Assembly: GCA_934255435.1 (NCBI GenBank)
Contig: CAKQNZ010000081.1
Span: 1-8,550 of the forward strand
Source of the DNA: an uncultured Clostridia bacterium
GTDB taxonomy: Bacteria > Bacillota > Clostridia > Peptostreptococcales > Anaerovoracaceae
DNA length: 8,550 bases
Direction of reading: 5' to 3'
The first letter of the stretch is position 1. Each line of letters starts with the position of its first letter. The notes beneath the pieces were generated by a model. It saw nothing but the letters and a program-made list of their open reading frames with translations. It was not told where the DNA came from and did not search any database. Positions 1 through 6,783 of the stretch are shown here, piece by piece. The position numbers were made by a program, and so were the translations under genes.

Positions 1-402
1 ATACAGATCTTCAAGAGTCTGCCCTTTCTTAATAGCGACTCCCCTTGTCTTTATATTTTTAAGCCGTTTTTTTACTGTATCAAGAGAGGCTTCAAGATAT
101 ACTACTGTGCCGTTTTCTTTGAGATGCTCCATCGCTTTCTCATAATATACTGCACTGCCTCCTGTTGCTATCACAGTGCCACTGACTTTTAGACTGCATA
201 GTACATCTTCCTCGATCTGTTTGAAGGCTGCCATACCGTCTTCATTTAATATCTGCTGCAGGCTTTTACCTGCACGCTGCTGTATCAGCAAATCTGTATC
301 TATGAACTGCATGTTCAGCGATTTAGCCAGTACAACACCCGTTACACTTTTACCGCATGCAGGCATACCTGTAAGTATTATATTCCTGTTTTTTCTTTTC
401 AC
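1..402 (-). CDS. Shikimate-kinase-like protein, C-terminus cut by window edge
   Basis: P-loop kinase of the shikimate kinase (AroK) fold. In the canonical family this enzyme phosphorylates shikimate with ATP in aromatic amino acid synthesis. The 134 visible residues show a Walker A loop, GMPACGKS, at 12-19, the D35-T-D37 pair, the ATGGSAVY segment at 79-86 and a lid with R120. About the last 35 residues lie beyond base 1. Two substrate-site features differ from canonical AroK: the family Arg after the first helices is Lys (FKQIE, K61), and the GGG triplet is GGS (81-83). The lid reads TRGV rather than RPLL. I recall a clostridial subgroup annotated as shikimate kinase with similar features, so the real substrate is uncertain. 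The start is GTG at 400-402. An in-frame TGA just upstream (the DUF523 stop) excludes a longer protein, and the next ATG falls inside the Walker A loop. The AAGGAG site lies 12 nt upstream within the end of DUF523, 9 nt separate the genes, and translation is probably coupled. Confidence 0.8.
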   Translation of the reverse strand, partial: MKRKNRNIILTGMPACGKSVTGVVLAKSLNMQFIDTDLLIQQRAGKSLQQILNEDGMAAFKQIEEDVLCSLKVSGTVIATGGSAVYYEKAMEHLKENGTVVYLEASLDTVKKRLKNIKTRGVAIKKGQTLEDLY

Positions 403-411
403 CGTATCGTA

Positions 412-867
412 TCACTCCTTTATAAATTCTTCCGCATCGTCAAGTTCTTTTTCGGAAAATACTCTGACTCCTGCCGCTTCGAGAAGCTGAACAGCAAGCC
501 CCTTCCCTTCTATGAGCCTGCCGCTGAAAGTCCCGTCATATATCTGATGGCTTCCGCAGGAAGGACTCTTTTCCTTGAAGATGGCGCAGCATACATCCTC
601 TGCTGCCGCCAGACTGACTGCCTCACGTGCACCTGCCAGGTACTCGGCCGTGACATCCCTGCCGTCTCTCGTAACGATACGCTCTCCCTGCCGCTGTGCA
701 TCAGTGCGGGGCACAGGCAGTCCGCCATATACTTCCGGACACACCGGTACCAGCAAGCCTTCTGATTTCCATCTGAGAAATCTCGGATCTGTCTCTGTTT
801 TGGATTTTCCATCGTAACGGACAGGATCTCCTCCGTAAAGGCACTGACTCACAAGTATTTTTTTCAT
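412..867 (-). CDS. DUF523 family protein (YbbK-like)
   Basis: Small cytoplasmic protein of 151 residues, close to the usual length of the single-domain DUF523 family (PF04463). Its biochemical function is not established. Family signatures are visible: SQCLYG near the N-terminus (C9), VRYDG (16-20), PVCPEVYGGLPVPR (41-54, C43), and KEKSPSCG (98-105, C104). The spaced conserved cysteines suggest metal or cofactor binding, which is an inference. I prefer the ATG at 865-867 because homologues typically begin MKKILVSxCL. A GTG at 874-876 would add three residues. The only ribosome binding site, AAAGG, lies 12 nt before the ATG and 3 nt before the GTG, so the start is not settled. It is the first gene of a short unit with the shikimate-kinase-like gene, behind the terminator of the IspH-S1 gene. 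Its final codons (AAG GAG TGA) form the ribosome binding site of the next gene. Confidence 0.85.
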   Translation of the reverse strand: MKKILVSQCLYGGDPVRYDGKSKTETDPRFLRWKSEGLLVPVCPEVYGGLPVPRTDAQRQGERIVTRDGRDVTAEYLAGAREAVSLAAAEDVCCAIFKEKSPSCGSHQIYDGTFSGRLIEGKGLAVQLLEAAGVRVFSEKELDDAEEFIKE

Positions 868-902
868 TATATGCACCGACCTTTCAGCATACGGGAATGA
901 AC

Positions 903-932
903 AGTATCACACGAAATTCTTCGTTATGTCCT
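903..932 (-). promoter_or_regulatory. Possible promoter for the DUF523 and kinase genes
   Basis: Reading on the minus strand there is AGGACA (927-932, 4 of 6 to TTGACA), an 18-base spacer, and GATACT (903-908, 4 of 6 to TATAAT) preceded by TGT, which makes an extended -10 element. It lies between the upstream terminator and the DUF523 start, where a promoter is expected. The match is modest. Confidence 0.35.
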
Positions 933-948
933 GCCATGCCCGTATTTC

Positions 949-986
949 AAAAAAACAGCCGTACAGAAATACATTATCTGTACGGC
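949..986 (-). terminator. Intrinsic terminator after the IspH-S1 gene
   Basis: A perfect 9-bp stem (GCCGTACAG with CTGTACGGC, at 978-986 and 958-966) encloses an 11-nt loop. On the minus strand it is followed by TG and then seven T residues (complement of 949-955). It starts about 32 nt after the TAA stop of the IspH-S1 gene and separates that operon from DUF523. Confidence 0.9.
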
Positions 987-1018
987 ATGATATTATTCTG
1001 GTGATCCTGAAAGAAGAC

Positions 1019-2152
1019 TTATGCTTCTTCAGTTTCTTCTGCCGGTGCTTCATCTGCTGCCGGCGGATCTATAGTTTCTCTGATGCTGAGGCTGATCCTC
1101 TTTCTGTCTTTGTCGATCTCCAGGATCTTGGCATTGACGATCTGACCTACTTCCAGTTCATCATTGATGTTGCCGACTCTCTTGTGAGCAACTTCTGAAA
1201 TATGTACGAGACCATCGAGACCTGGTTCCAGCTCAACGAATGCACCATATTCCTTGATCTGGACTACTTTGCCTTCGATAACCTGTCCAACCTGGTAATT
1301 CTCGTCGATAACACTCCAAGGCTCAGGCTGGTTCTGCTTCAGACCCAGTGAAATCTTTCCTTTTTCTTCGTTCATCGAAAGAACCTTTACGTTTACTTTC
1401 TGTCCGATGCTGAGAACTTCCTGCGGGTGCTTTAACTTGCCCCATGAGATCTCTGAAATGTGAAGGAGTCCGTCGATCCCGCCGATATCTACGAATGCAC
1501 CGTAGTCTGTGAATCTCATTACTGTACCTTCTACTACATCGTCTACGTTCAGGTTTTCCCAGATCTCAGCTACCAGCTTATCCTTTTCTTCGTTGAGGAA
1601 GAGTCTGTGTGAGAATACTGCTCTGTTTCTCTTCTGGTCAACTCTTGATACTCTTACTTCAAGAGTTTTGCCGATGAATTCATCTGCATTCTCCACATAG
1701 TGGTCTGAAAGCTGTGAAAGCGGAATGAAGCCTGATACTTCTTTGTAATCAGCTATAACGCCACCGTTCACTGTTCTGGTAACTTTGACTTCAAGAACTG
1801 ATTTATCTTCAAGTGCCTTAACTATTTCATCCCAGTTAGCACTGATTTCCAGCTTTTTCTTTGAAAGCAGGATTCCACCTTCTCCATCGTCTGTCTTGAT
1901 AACTTTAGCCTGTACTTCATCATCGACTTTGAAAGCATCCTGTAATGTCTGACCTTCCTCCAGAGTCACCTCTGAAGCAGGCAGGATACCGTCTTTCTTA
2001 CATCCTAAATTAACGATAACTTCCTGGTCAGTAACCTGATGTACTTTTCCTGTGACGATCTCGCCACTTCTCGGCAATCTCAGGGACTTCTCGATCTCGT
2101 CCATAAGATCGTTCATGTTTAATTCATTGTTTTCAAGTGTCATATCACTCAT
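1019..2152 (-). other. rpsA: Possible nested start for free ribosomal protein S1
   Basis: This is the S1 half of the fusion gene, proposed as a second, independently translated product. ATG 2150-2152 is in frame (residue 273 of the fusion) and would give 377 residues with all four S1 domains, about the length of free Gram-positive S1 proteins. The IspH domain ends just before it, at GASTPE...KEVIAS. The predicted N-terminus (MSDMTLENNE, then MNDLMDEIEKSL) looks like an ordinary S1 start. A near-perfect Shine-Dalgarno sequence and a near-consensus promoter lie upstream. Codon use from here on resembles that of highly expressed genes, with ATC the main isoleucine codon. The signals are seen directly; production of a separate protein is inferred. 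Confidence 0.5.
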
Positions 2153-2968
2153 GCTGGCAATAACCTCCTTAATAGTGCATTCAGGTGTCGATGCACCCGC
2201 TGCTATTCCTATTCTATTACATTTTTGCACTTCTTTCAACGGTAAATCTTCAATATTTTCAACAAAAAAGGCTCTGGAACAGTTTTTTTTCGCAATTTCG
2301 TATAATTTTTTAGTATTTGAACTGTTTTTGCCCCCGATAACGATCATGGCATCCGACTCTTTTGCAAGTTTCTCGCAGGCATCCTGTCTTTTTGAAGTGG
2401 CACTGCATATCGTATTGTTCACGATAAAATCTTTGTGCTGTTCTTCCAGTGCCTTTATGACCTCAGCAAGCATGCTTTCCTTTATCGTGGTCTGTGTCAC
2501 TATGAAGAGTTCATCTTCATTTATCTGCATCGCTTCATCATACGAGCCGACTATTACCGCCGGTTTCCTGCACCAGCCTGATATACCCATCACTTCCGGA
2601 TGCTCACTGTCTCCTACTATCACGACCTGCCTGCCGGTTTCATATACGAGATTATGTATCTTTGTTACAAAAGGACATGTGGCGTCTATCAGCTCTATAT
2701 TTCTTTCTTCTGCTTCATCATAAAAAGACTTACCTTCTCCGTGGGATCTTATTATCACCCGGTCCCCGGTATCGACTTCGTCAAGAGAGTCTATTATCCT
2801 GACGCCTCTTTTTTCCAGATCTCCTGTGACACGTTCATTGTGTATCAATGGTCCCATGGAAAATATCCTGACGCCGGTGACCTCATCCGCTGCTTTTTCC
2901 GCTTTTTCGATGGCCTGTTTCACTCCGAAACAGAATCCTGCATTCTCAGCCCTTGTTATTTTTCTCAT
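1019..2968 (-). CDS. ispH: IspH - ribosomal protein S1 fusion protein
   Basis: A 649-residue protein joining two functions. Residues 1 to about 272 are 4-hydroxy-3-methylbut-2-enyl diphosphate reductase, a [4Fe-4S] enzyme making IPP and DMAPP in the last MEP-pathway step. The three cluster cysteines are C13 (AGFCFGV), C98 (DATCPF) and C188 (NTICSAT). Active-site residues H43, H123, E125 (SEHPE), S216-S217-N218 and S260 are present. Residues about 302-371, 385-455, 474-543 and 560-630 are four S1 RNA-binding domains, as in Gram-positive S1, followed by an acidic tail (634-649). This fusion is known in Clostridia. The start is ATG 2966-2968 with GGAG 7 nt upstream; it lies within the last codons of rarA (23-nt overlap), so translation is likely coupled. 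The rpsA part appears to carry its own internal promoter, ribosome binding site and start, described separately. Isoleucine codon use differs sharply between the halves. Confidence 0.97.
   Translation of the reverse strand: MRKITRAENAGFCFGVKQAIEKAEKAADEVTGVRIFSMGPLIHNERVTGDLEKRGVRIIDSLDEVDTGDRVIIRSHGEGKSFYDEAEERNIELIDATCPFVTKIHNLVYETGRQVVIVGDSEHPEVMGISGWCRKPAVIVGSYDEAMQINEDELFIVTQTTIKESMLAEVIKALEEQHKDFIVNNTICSATSKRQDACEKLAKESDAMIVIGGKNSSNTKKLYEIAKKNCSRAFFVENIEDLPLKEVQKCNRIGIAAGASTPECTIKEVIASMSDMTLENNELNMNDLMDEIEKSLRLPRSGEIVTGKVHQVTDQEVIVNLGCKKDGILPASEVTLEEGQTLQDAFKVDDEVQAKVIKTDDGEGGILLSKKKLEISANWDEIVKALEDKSVLEVKVTRTVNGGVIADYKEVSGFIPLSQLSDHYVENADEFIGKTLEVRVSRVDQKRNRAVFSHRLFLNEEKDKLVAEIWENLNVDDVVEGTVMRFTDYGAFVDIGGIDGLLHISEISWGKLKHPQEVLSIGQKVNVKVLSMNEEKGKISLGLKQNQPEPWSVIDENYQVGQVIEGKVVQIKEYGAFVELEPGLDGLVHISEVAHKRVGNINDELEVGQIVNAKILEIDKDRKRISLSIRETIDPPAADEAPAEETEEA
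2163..2170 (-). promoter_or_regulatory. Internal Shine-Dalgarno for S1
   Basis: AAGGAGGT on the minus strand, fully complementary to the 3' end of 16S rRNA, lies 10 nt before the in-frame ATG at 2152. It falls within the Lys-Glu-Val codons near the end of the IspH domain. The spacing is slightly long, but two other genes in the window have spacings of 12. It is the longest Shine-Dalgarno match I found at any start here. Confidence 0.6.
2211..2239 (-). promoter_or_regulatory. Predicted internal promoter for rpsA within ispH
   Basis: On the minus strand, TTGAAA (2234-2239, 5 of 6 to TTGACA) is followed by exactly 17 bases and then TAGAAT (2211-2216, 5 of 6 to TATAAT). The surrounding part of ispH is richer in A and T than the rest of the gene. 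Predicted transcription would start near 2204, leaving a leader of about 50 nt that contains the AAGGAGGT site. It is one of the two best promoter matches in the window, yet it lies inside coding sequence. Confidence 0.55.
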
Positions 2969-4238
2969 CTATTTTCTCCAGTTCTTTAAGATATCTGCCG
3001 AATGCAGCTTCACTGCCGTTTTCAGTCGGCATATAATATCTGACGCCTTCTTTGTAAAGATCGTCGGGCAGATACTGCTGTGTAACGTATCCACCATAAT
3101 CGTGGGGATATTTATAACCCAGTCCTCTCCCCAGCTTGCCGGCGCCACCGTAATGTGAGTCCATCAGGTGCTTCGGTACGTCATCTGTTTTTCTGTGTTT
3201 CAGATCTGCCATAGCATTTTCAAGAGCCATATATGAAGCGTTGGATTTAGGACATGACGCCAGCAGCACAACTGCCTGTGCCAGATTTATCCGTGCCTCG
3301 GGGAATCCTACCATCTGAGCTGCCTGAACGCAAGCCGTCACTATTGAGATAGCGCTGGGATATGCCATGCCGACATCTTCGCTTGCCATCACCAGCAGAC
3401 GCCGTCCTATCATCATCTCATCAGCACCTCCCTCTATCAGTCTGGCAAGGTAATGCACCGCTGCATGGGGATCGCTGCCTCTGACTGACTTCTGAAGTGC
3501 CGACAGCAGATTGTACTTGTCCTCGCTTTTGTCATAAAATGTCGTCTGCTGCTGCATAGCCTCTGCTACGATCTTCCTGTCGATGGTGCTGCCCTCTGAG
3601 ATATTGTCCACGATGAAGCCAAGTGCATCAAGAGCGACACGGCAGTCTCCGTTGCTCATGTCCGCCAGTATCCTGAGAGCGTCTTCATCATAATTTACCC
3701 GGAGCCCGCCAAAACCTTTTTCACGGTCTGTTATGGTCCGTTTCAGGATCAGCGTCAGCTCATCTGTCGTCAGCCTTCTGAATTCATATATGTTCCTGAC
3801 ACGGCTGAGTATCGCATTGTTTATTGAAAAATACGGGTTTTCTGTCGTGCTGCCTATGAATTTTATCACGCCTTCCTCGATGGCTTTAAGCAGCGAGTCC
3901 TGCTGCAGCTTGTTCCATCTGTGTACCTCGTCAACATAAAGGCAGGTAGTCTCTTTAAGCAGACCGTGGAATCTGTCGGATGCATTCTGAAGGATCGTCT
4001 TCAGCTCCTTCGTTCCTGTTGTCGAAGCGTTTATCTCGACGAAACTGCTGTCTATCTCGCCTGCTATTATACGTGCCAGCGTAGTCTTGCCGGTCCCAGA
4101 AGGCCCGAAAAAAATAGCCGAGTCGAATGTTTTATTTTTTATTGAATTATAGAACAGAGACCCTTCGAACATGAAATGTGTCTGTCCGACGAAATCCTCC
4201 AGGCTGTCAGGTCTCATCCTTGTCGATAATGGTATCAT
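2946..4238 (-). CDS. rarA: Replication-associated recombination protein RarA (MgsA), AAA+ ATPase
   Basis: A 430-residue cytoplasmic AAA+ ATPase of the RarA/MgsA/WRNIP1 family, related to clamp-loader ATPases and acting at stalled replication forks. The N-terminal PLSTRMRPDSLEDFVGQTH (3-21) is the family signature. Walker A is GPSGTGKT (45-52), Walker B and its neighbourhood LYVDEVHRWNK (100-110), sensor 1 GSTTENP (129-135), and sensor 2 GDCR (197-200). The C-terminal half (about 235-405, ending YYMPT) is the tetramerisation domain. Length is normal for the family. The ATG at 4236-4238 has AAGGA 8 nt upstream and matches the usual N-terminus. It follows the SPOR gene by 35 nt. Its last codons hold both the ribosome binding site and the start of the IspH-S1 gene, giving a 23-nt overlap. 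No promoter of its own was seen, so it is probably cotranscribed from upstream. Confidence 0.96.
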   Translation of the reverse strand: MIPLSTRMRPDSLEDFVGQTHFMFEGSLFYNSIKNKTFDSAIFFGPSGTGKTTLARIIAGEIDSSFVEINASTTGTKELKTILQNASDRFHGLLKETTCLYVDEVHRWNKLQQDSLLKAIEEGVIKFIGSTTENPYFSINNAILSRVRNIYEFRRLTTDELTLILKRTITDREKGFGGLRVNYDEDALRILADMSNGDCRVALDALGFIVDNISEGSTIDRKIVAEAMQQQTTFYDKSEDKYNLLSALQKSVRGSDPHAAVHYLARLIEGGADEMMIGRRLLVMASEDVGMAYPSAISIVTACVQAAQMVGFPEARINLAQAVVLLASCPKSNASYMALENAMADLKHRKTDDVPKHLMDSHYGGAGKLGRGLGYKYPHDYGGYVTQQYLPDDLYKEGVRYYMPTENGSEAAFGRYLKELEKIDEKNNKG

Positions 4239-4273
4239 TGCATCAGTCCTTGTATTGATTTGCTGCAGGTATC

Positions 4274-4789
4274 CTATCTGTACACAGGTGCGACGAAAGC
4301 TTTCGAAGGATCCTGCAGATTGCCAAGAGCTTTCTTCGCTTCATCTTTCGTATCATAGACTTTCCCTATTATCTTGTACATATCGTCCTGCTGTATTATT
4401 TTTGTATCTTTTTCACCGATAGCTGACGCTGCTGTATCCGCTGCTGCTTTGTTCGAATAACATCCGAACTGCAGTGCATAGCCTTTTATGCTGCCTTCGT
4501 TTTTTACCGGTGCTTCATCTTCGATCACCGCAGTTGTTTCAGTCTGTGCCCGGGTTTCACTGACCTGTCCGCTGTCTGTGTTTTTCTCCGTCTCCTGCTG
4601 TCTGCTCTGAGATGTTTTCTCCGAAGCCTGCGGAACGTAGTTTACCACCGGTTCGACGACGTATTTTGCTGTAGCATATCCGCATGCCACAGAAAGGCAC
4701 AGTATCATGATGACAGGCGTGAAACTCGCCTTCACGTTCCTGCTGCTGCGTGGTATATGTCTTCTTCTTGAGTGTCTTCTATTATACAT
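4274..4789 (-). CDS. Membrane-anchored SPOR-domain protein
   Basis: A 171-residue protein with a very basic N-terminus (1-20, rich in Arg and His), one membrane segment (about 22-43), a Thr/Gln/Glu-rich linker (about 52-100) and a C-terminal SPOR-like domain (about 102-170). SPOR hallmarks are YALQFGCYS (104-112), the Ala-rich helix after it, and YKIIGKVYDTKDEAKKAL (138-155). SPOR domains bind peptidoglycan lacking stem peptides, often at division sites, so an extracytoplasmic wall-binding role is inferred. The basic N-terminus fits N-in topology. The ATG at 4787-4789 has AAGGAG 6 nt upstream. It is the first gene of a unit with rarA and the IspH-S1 gene, with no obvious functional link to either. 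The domain is divergent, and function beyond wall binding is unknown. Confidence 0.85.
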   Translation of the reverse strand: MYNRRHSRRRHIPRSSRNVKASFTPVIMILCLSVACGYATAKYVVEPVVNYVPQASEKTSQSRQQETEKNTDSGQVSETRAQTETTAVIEDEAPVKNEGSIKGYALQFGCYSNKAAADTAASAIGEKDTKIIQQDDMYKIIGKVYDTKDEAKKALGNLQDPSKAFVAPVYR

Positions 4790-4811
4790 TTCAGTCTCCT
4801 TCTTTTCAAAC

Positions 4812-4826
4812 AGTATATTCTATACT
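4812..4826 (-). promoter_or_regulatory. Dyad and -10-like element upstream of the SPOR gene
   Basis: A perfect inverted repeat, AGTATA-GAA-TATACT on the minus strand, lies 22 nt before the SPOR start codon. TATACT (4812-4817) would serve as a -10 element (5 of 6), placing the dyad over the promoter as an operator might be. No convincing -35 is found at the right distance; TTGTTT lies only 13 bases upstream. Promoter activity and regulator are uncertain. Confidence 0.3.
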
Positions 4827-4861
4827 ATTAAAACAAGGACGACTTTATGCCGGTTATTCGT

Positions 4862-4889
4862 AAAATGACTTCAAATCCACACGAAGTCA
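4862..4889 (-). terminator. Weak hairpin terminator overlapping the DUF975-CmpB stop
   Basis: A 7-bp stem (TGACTTC with GAAGTCA, 4883-4889 and 4866-4872) has a 10-nt loop and is followed by only four T residues on the minus strand. The stem includes the TGA stop codon itself (4887-4889), so a terminating ribosome would mask it. It may end the phosphoesterase operon only partly, allowing read-through into the SPOR gene. Confidence 0.4.
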
Positions 4890-6773
4890 GCAGTCCTTAT
4901 GATCTGCAGATATCATATATGTTTCTGTATGACCTGCATAGGTTATACCTTTGCCCGTATTCGGATGGAAATGGGAATAAACATTGTCGGCTGCAAAAGC
5001 TATGACAAGCACCACTGATACGACTGCGAGATATTTCATCTTTATCTTCCTGTATATATTGTCCAGCATCGGAGCTGCAAAATAAACGGTGAACATCGCA
5101 CCTATACCGAATACGATAAGTCCCTCTGCACATACCCTGCCATTGATATTCAGAAGATATCCGCTGTAATCCCACCATTTCATGCCGTTTACGGTTTCAA
5201 GATACCATGCTGTCGTGTACTCGATGACTCCGCACAGGACCACTGCGCTGAAAAATTCATACACAGGCTTTGTGCGCAGTTTTTTCAGAAGCAGCAGTAT
5301 CAATATACCTCCGGAGCCGTATATAGGCAGCCATGGTCCATGGAGCACACCTCTGTTGACAAATCCGCCCACCTGTACCATATGCAGACTGACTTCCCAC
5401 AGCCATCCTATCAGGGAGAACGTGAAAAACATCAGTATAAGAGATGGTATGGAATAATTTCTTATATAGTATATATTGTCGAATCCTTTTCGTTTCTCAT
5501 GTTCAGGTATCGTGAACAGACGCATAGGATATTTTATACCATCAACGGCATCTTTGAGTTTCTGGGCGTGTATACGCTGAGCCTTGACCTCTTCATATTC
5601 TTTTTCACCAGGTACGTTCACCAGAAGTATACCGAACCAGTTTTTGAGTATTCCCAGGAATCCATTGCTTACCCCTATCTCAGGCAGCGGTCTGTTTATT
5701 ATCTCATCAAATTCTTTGTATGCTTCGTGCAGCGTTTCTCTGTCAGCTTTCTCGAAGAGATATCTGTCATTGAGTTTTTCTATGCCTTCGACAGACTTCG
5801 CCTTGCTTTCTTCCCTGACTCTGGCATAGTATTCTGCATATGTCATACTTTTGTACGGCGCCACGAAAAAGATCCCAAGCAGTCCCATCGTCAGTATCCT
5901 CAGAACATCCCATCCCAGGAACGACAGATTGAGTTTGAAGCATTCCCACTTGTGCCCCTGCATCATCCTTCTGGACAGAGTTATGGCTTCGTTCGCCTTC
6001 AGCGAAGGATTCTCCGCCATTATGTACGGTACAAGGAAATATGAATATAGTTTTATAACATATCCCACAACTGTCAGCATCCAGAGTGTTTCATACACCG
6101 TTTTCACAAGCATTGCCCAGAATGCTCTGCACATCTTTCTCGTCCTTATCAGAAACAGGAACCTGTGCATACCGACTTTGTCATATACTCTTGATTCAAG
6201 GAACATCCTTCTTGTGGTGACATGATATGCAGCTCTCAGGAAATATTTGACATACCAGTATATGCCGTAACTGAATATCATCAGTATCGCTATGGTTATA
6301 TTTTTCGACCCGGTGAAGGACAGTATTGCGCCATATATGGATACCAGCACAGTACCGGATGCGAAATTGCTCACTATCTTGGAAAGGACTCCGCTTGTTC
6401 CTCCCAGATCAGGAAAAGACGCCGACAGCTTCTCAGCTTTTTTCTCCCGCTTTGCCTTTTCTTCTGCGGCATGCTGCGCGCCTTTTTCATCGTCTCCTGA
6501 AAGGAGATCTTCCAGTACCTGACTGAAGGATCCGCCTGCCGCTGCTCTGGTGCTGAGCTCTGAGTTCAGCATATTGCCTGCAAAGGCTATGCCCCTGTCC
6601 AGACTCATTTCCTGTGTATTCTCACTGTCCGGTGCCATAAGGTCCATGAAATCCATGGACGATGTGAACTCAAGTCCTATGAATGCCGAAATCAGACATA
6701 TGCCTACTATCATCCAGTAATGTTTCTTCATCGCTTTTCTGGCACTGGTCTTTATCTCTTGCCTTGATATCAT
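4887..6773 (-). CDS. DUF975 - CmpB-type (putative ABC transporter type IV) fusion membrane protein
   Basis: A 628-residue multispanning membrane protein with two regions I recognise. The N-terminal part (1 to about 320) is DUF975-like: a membrane segment at about 19-36, a large charged loop (37-135), further segments, and the motif NPSLKANEAITLSRRMMQGHKW (255-276) followed by LSFLGWDVL and APY. The C-terminal part (about 445-575) matches PF06541, called putative ABC transporter type IV or CmpB: GWLWEV (456-461), GFVNRGVLHGPWLPIYG (470-486), EYTTAWYLE (518-526), KWWDYSGYLLNINGRVCAE (532-550). No ATPase domain is present and the transport function of that family is unproven. A soluble linker (about 320-440) joins the parts. 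A last segment (580-597) leads to a short His-containing tail ending in Cys. The start ATG 6771-6773 has AGGAG 7 nt upstream, overlapping the phosphoesterase stop; the gap is 10 nt, so the pair is one operon. Confidence 0.85.
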   Translation of the reverse strand: MISRQEIKTSARKAMKKHYWMIVGICLISAFIGLEFTSSMDFMDLMAPDSENTQEMSLDRGIAFAGNMLNSELSTRAAAGGSFSQVLEDLLSGDDEKGAQHAAEEKAKREKKAEKLSASFPDLGGTSGVLSKIVSNFASGTVLVSIYGAILSFTGSKNITIAILMIFSYGIYWYVKYFLRAAYHVTTRRMFLESRVYDKVGMHRFLFLIRTRKMCRAFWAMLVKTVYETLWMLTVVGYVIKLYSYFLVPYIMAENPSLKANEAITLSRRMMQGHKWECFKLNLSFLGWDVLRILTMGLLGIFFVAPYKSMTYAEYYARVREESKAKSVEGIEKLNDRYLFEKADRETLHEAYKEFDEIINRPLPEIGVSNGFLGILKNWFGILLVNVPGEKEYEEVKAQRIHAQKLKDAVDGIKYPMRLFTIPEHEKRKGFDNIYYIRNYSIPSLILMFFTFSLIGWLWEVSLHMVQVGGFVNRGVLHGPWLPIYGSGGILILLLLKKLRTKPVYEFFSAVVLCGVIEYTTAWYLETVNGMKWWDYSGYLLNINGRVCAEGLIVFGIGAMFTVYFAAPMLDNIYRKIKMKYLAVVSVVLVIAFAADNVYSHFHPNTGKGITYAGHTETYMISADHKDC

Positions 6774-6783
6774 TCTTCTTCTC

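Noticed and set aside
2052..2723. 223-codon open frame on the plus strand opposite the IspH half
   Set aside because: It lies wholly antisense to clearly conserved IspH coding sequence, has a low-complexity Ser/Ile/Phe-rich translation, and matches no domain I recognise. It is a mirror of the codon pattern.
1019..2968. IspH-S1 fusion as a sequencing or assembly error joining two genes
   Set aside because: The same architecture is known in many Clostridia, the frame is clean throughout, and all catalytic and S1 motifs are intact on both sides of the junction.
5340..6044. 234-codon open frame on the plus strand opposite DUF975-CmpB
   Set aside because: It is antisense to a recognised membrane protein gene; its Phe/Tyr/Arg-rich translation is what the reverse complement of such a gene yields. 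No ribosome binding site or family motif supports it.
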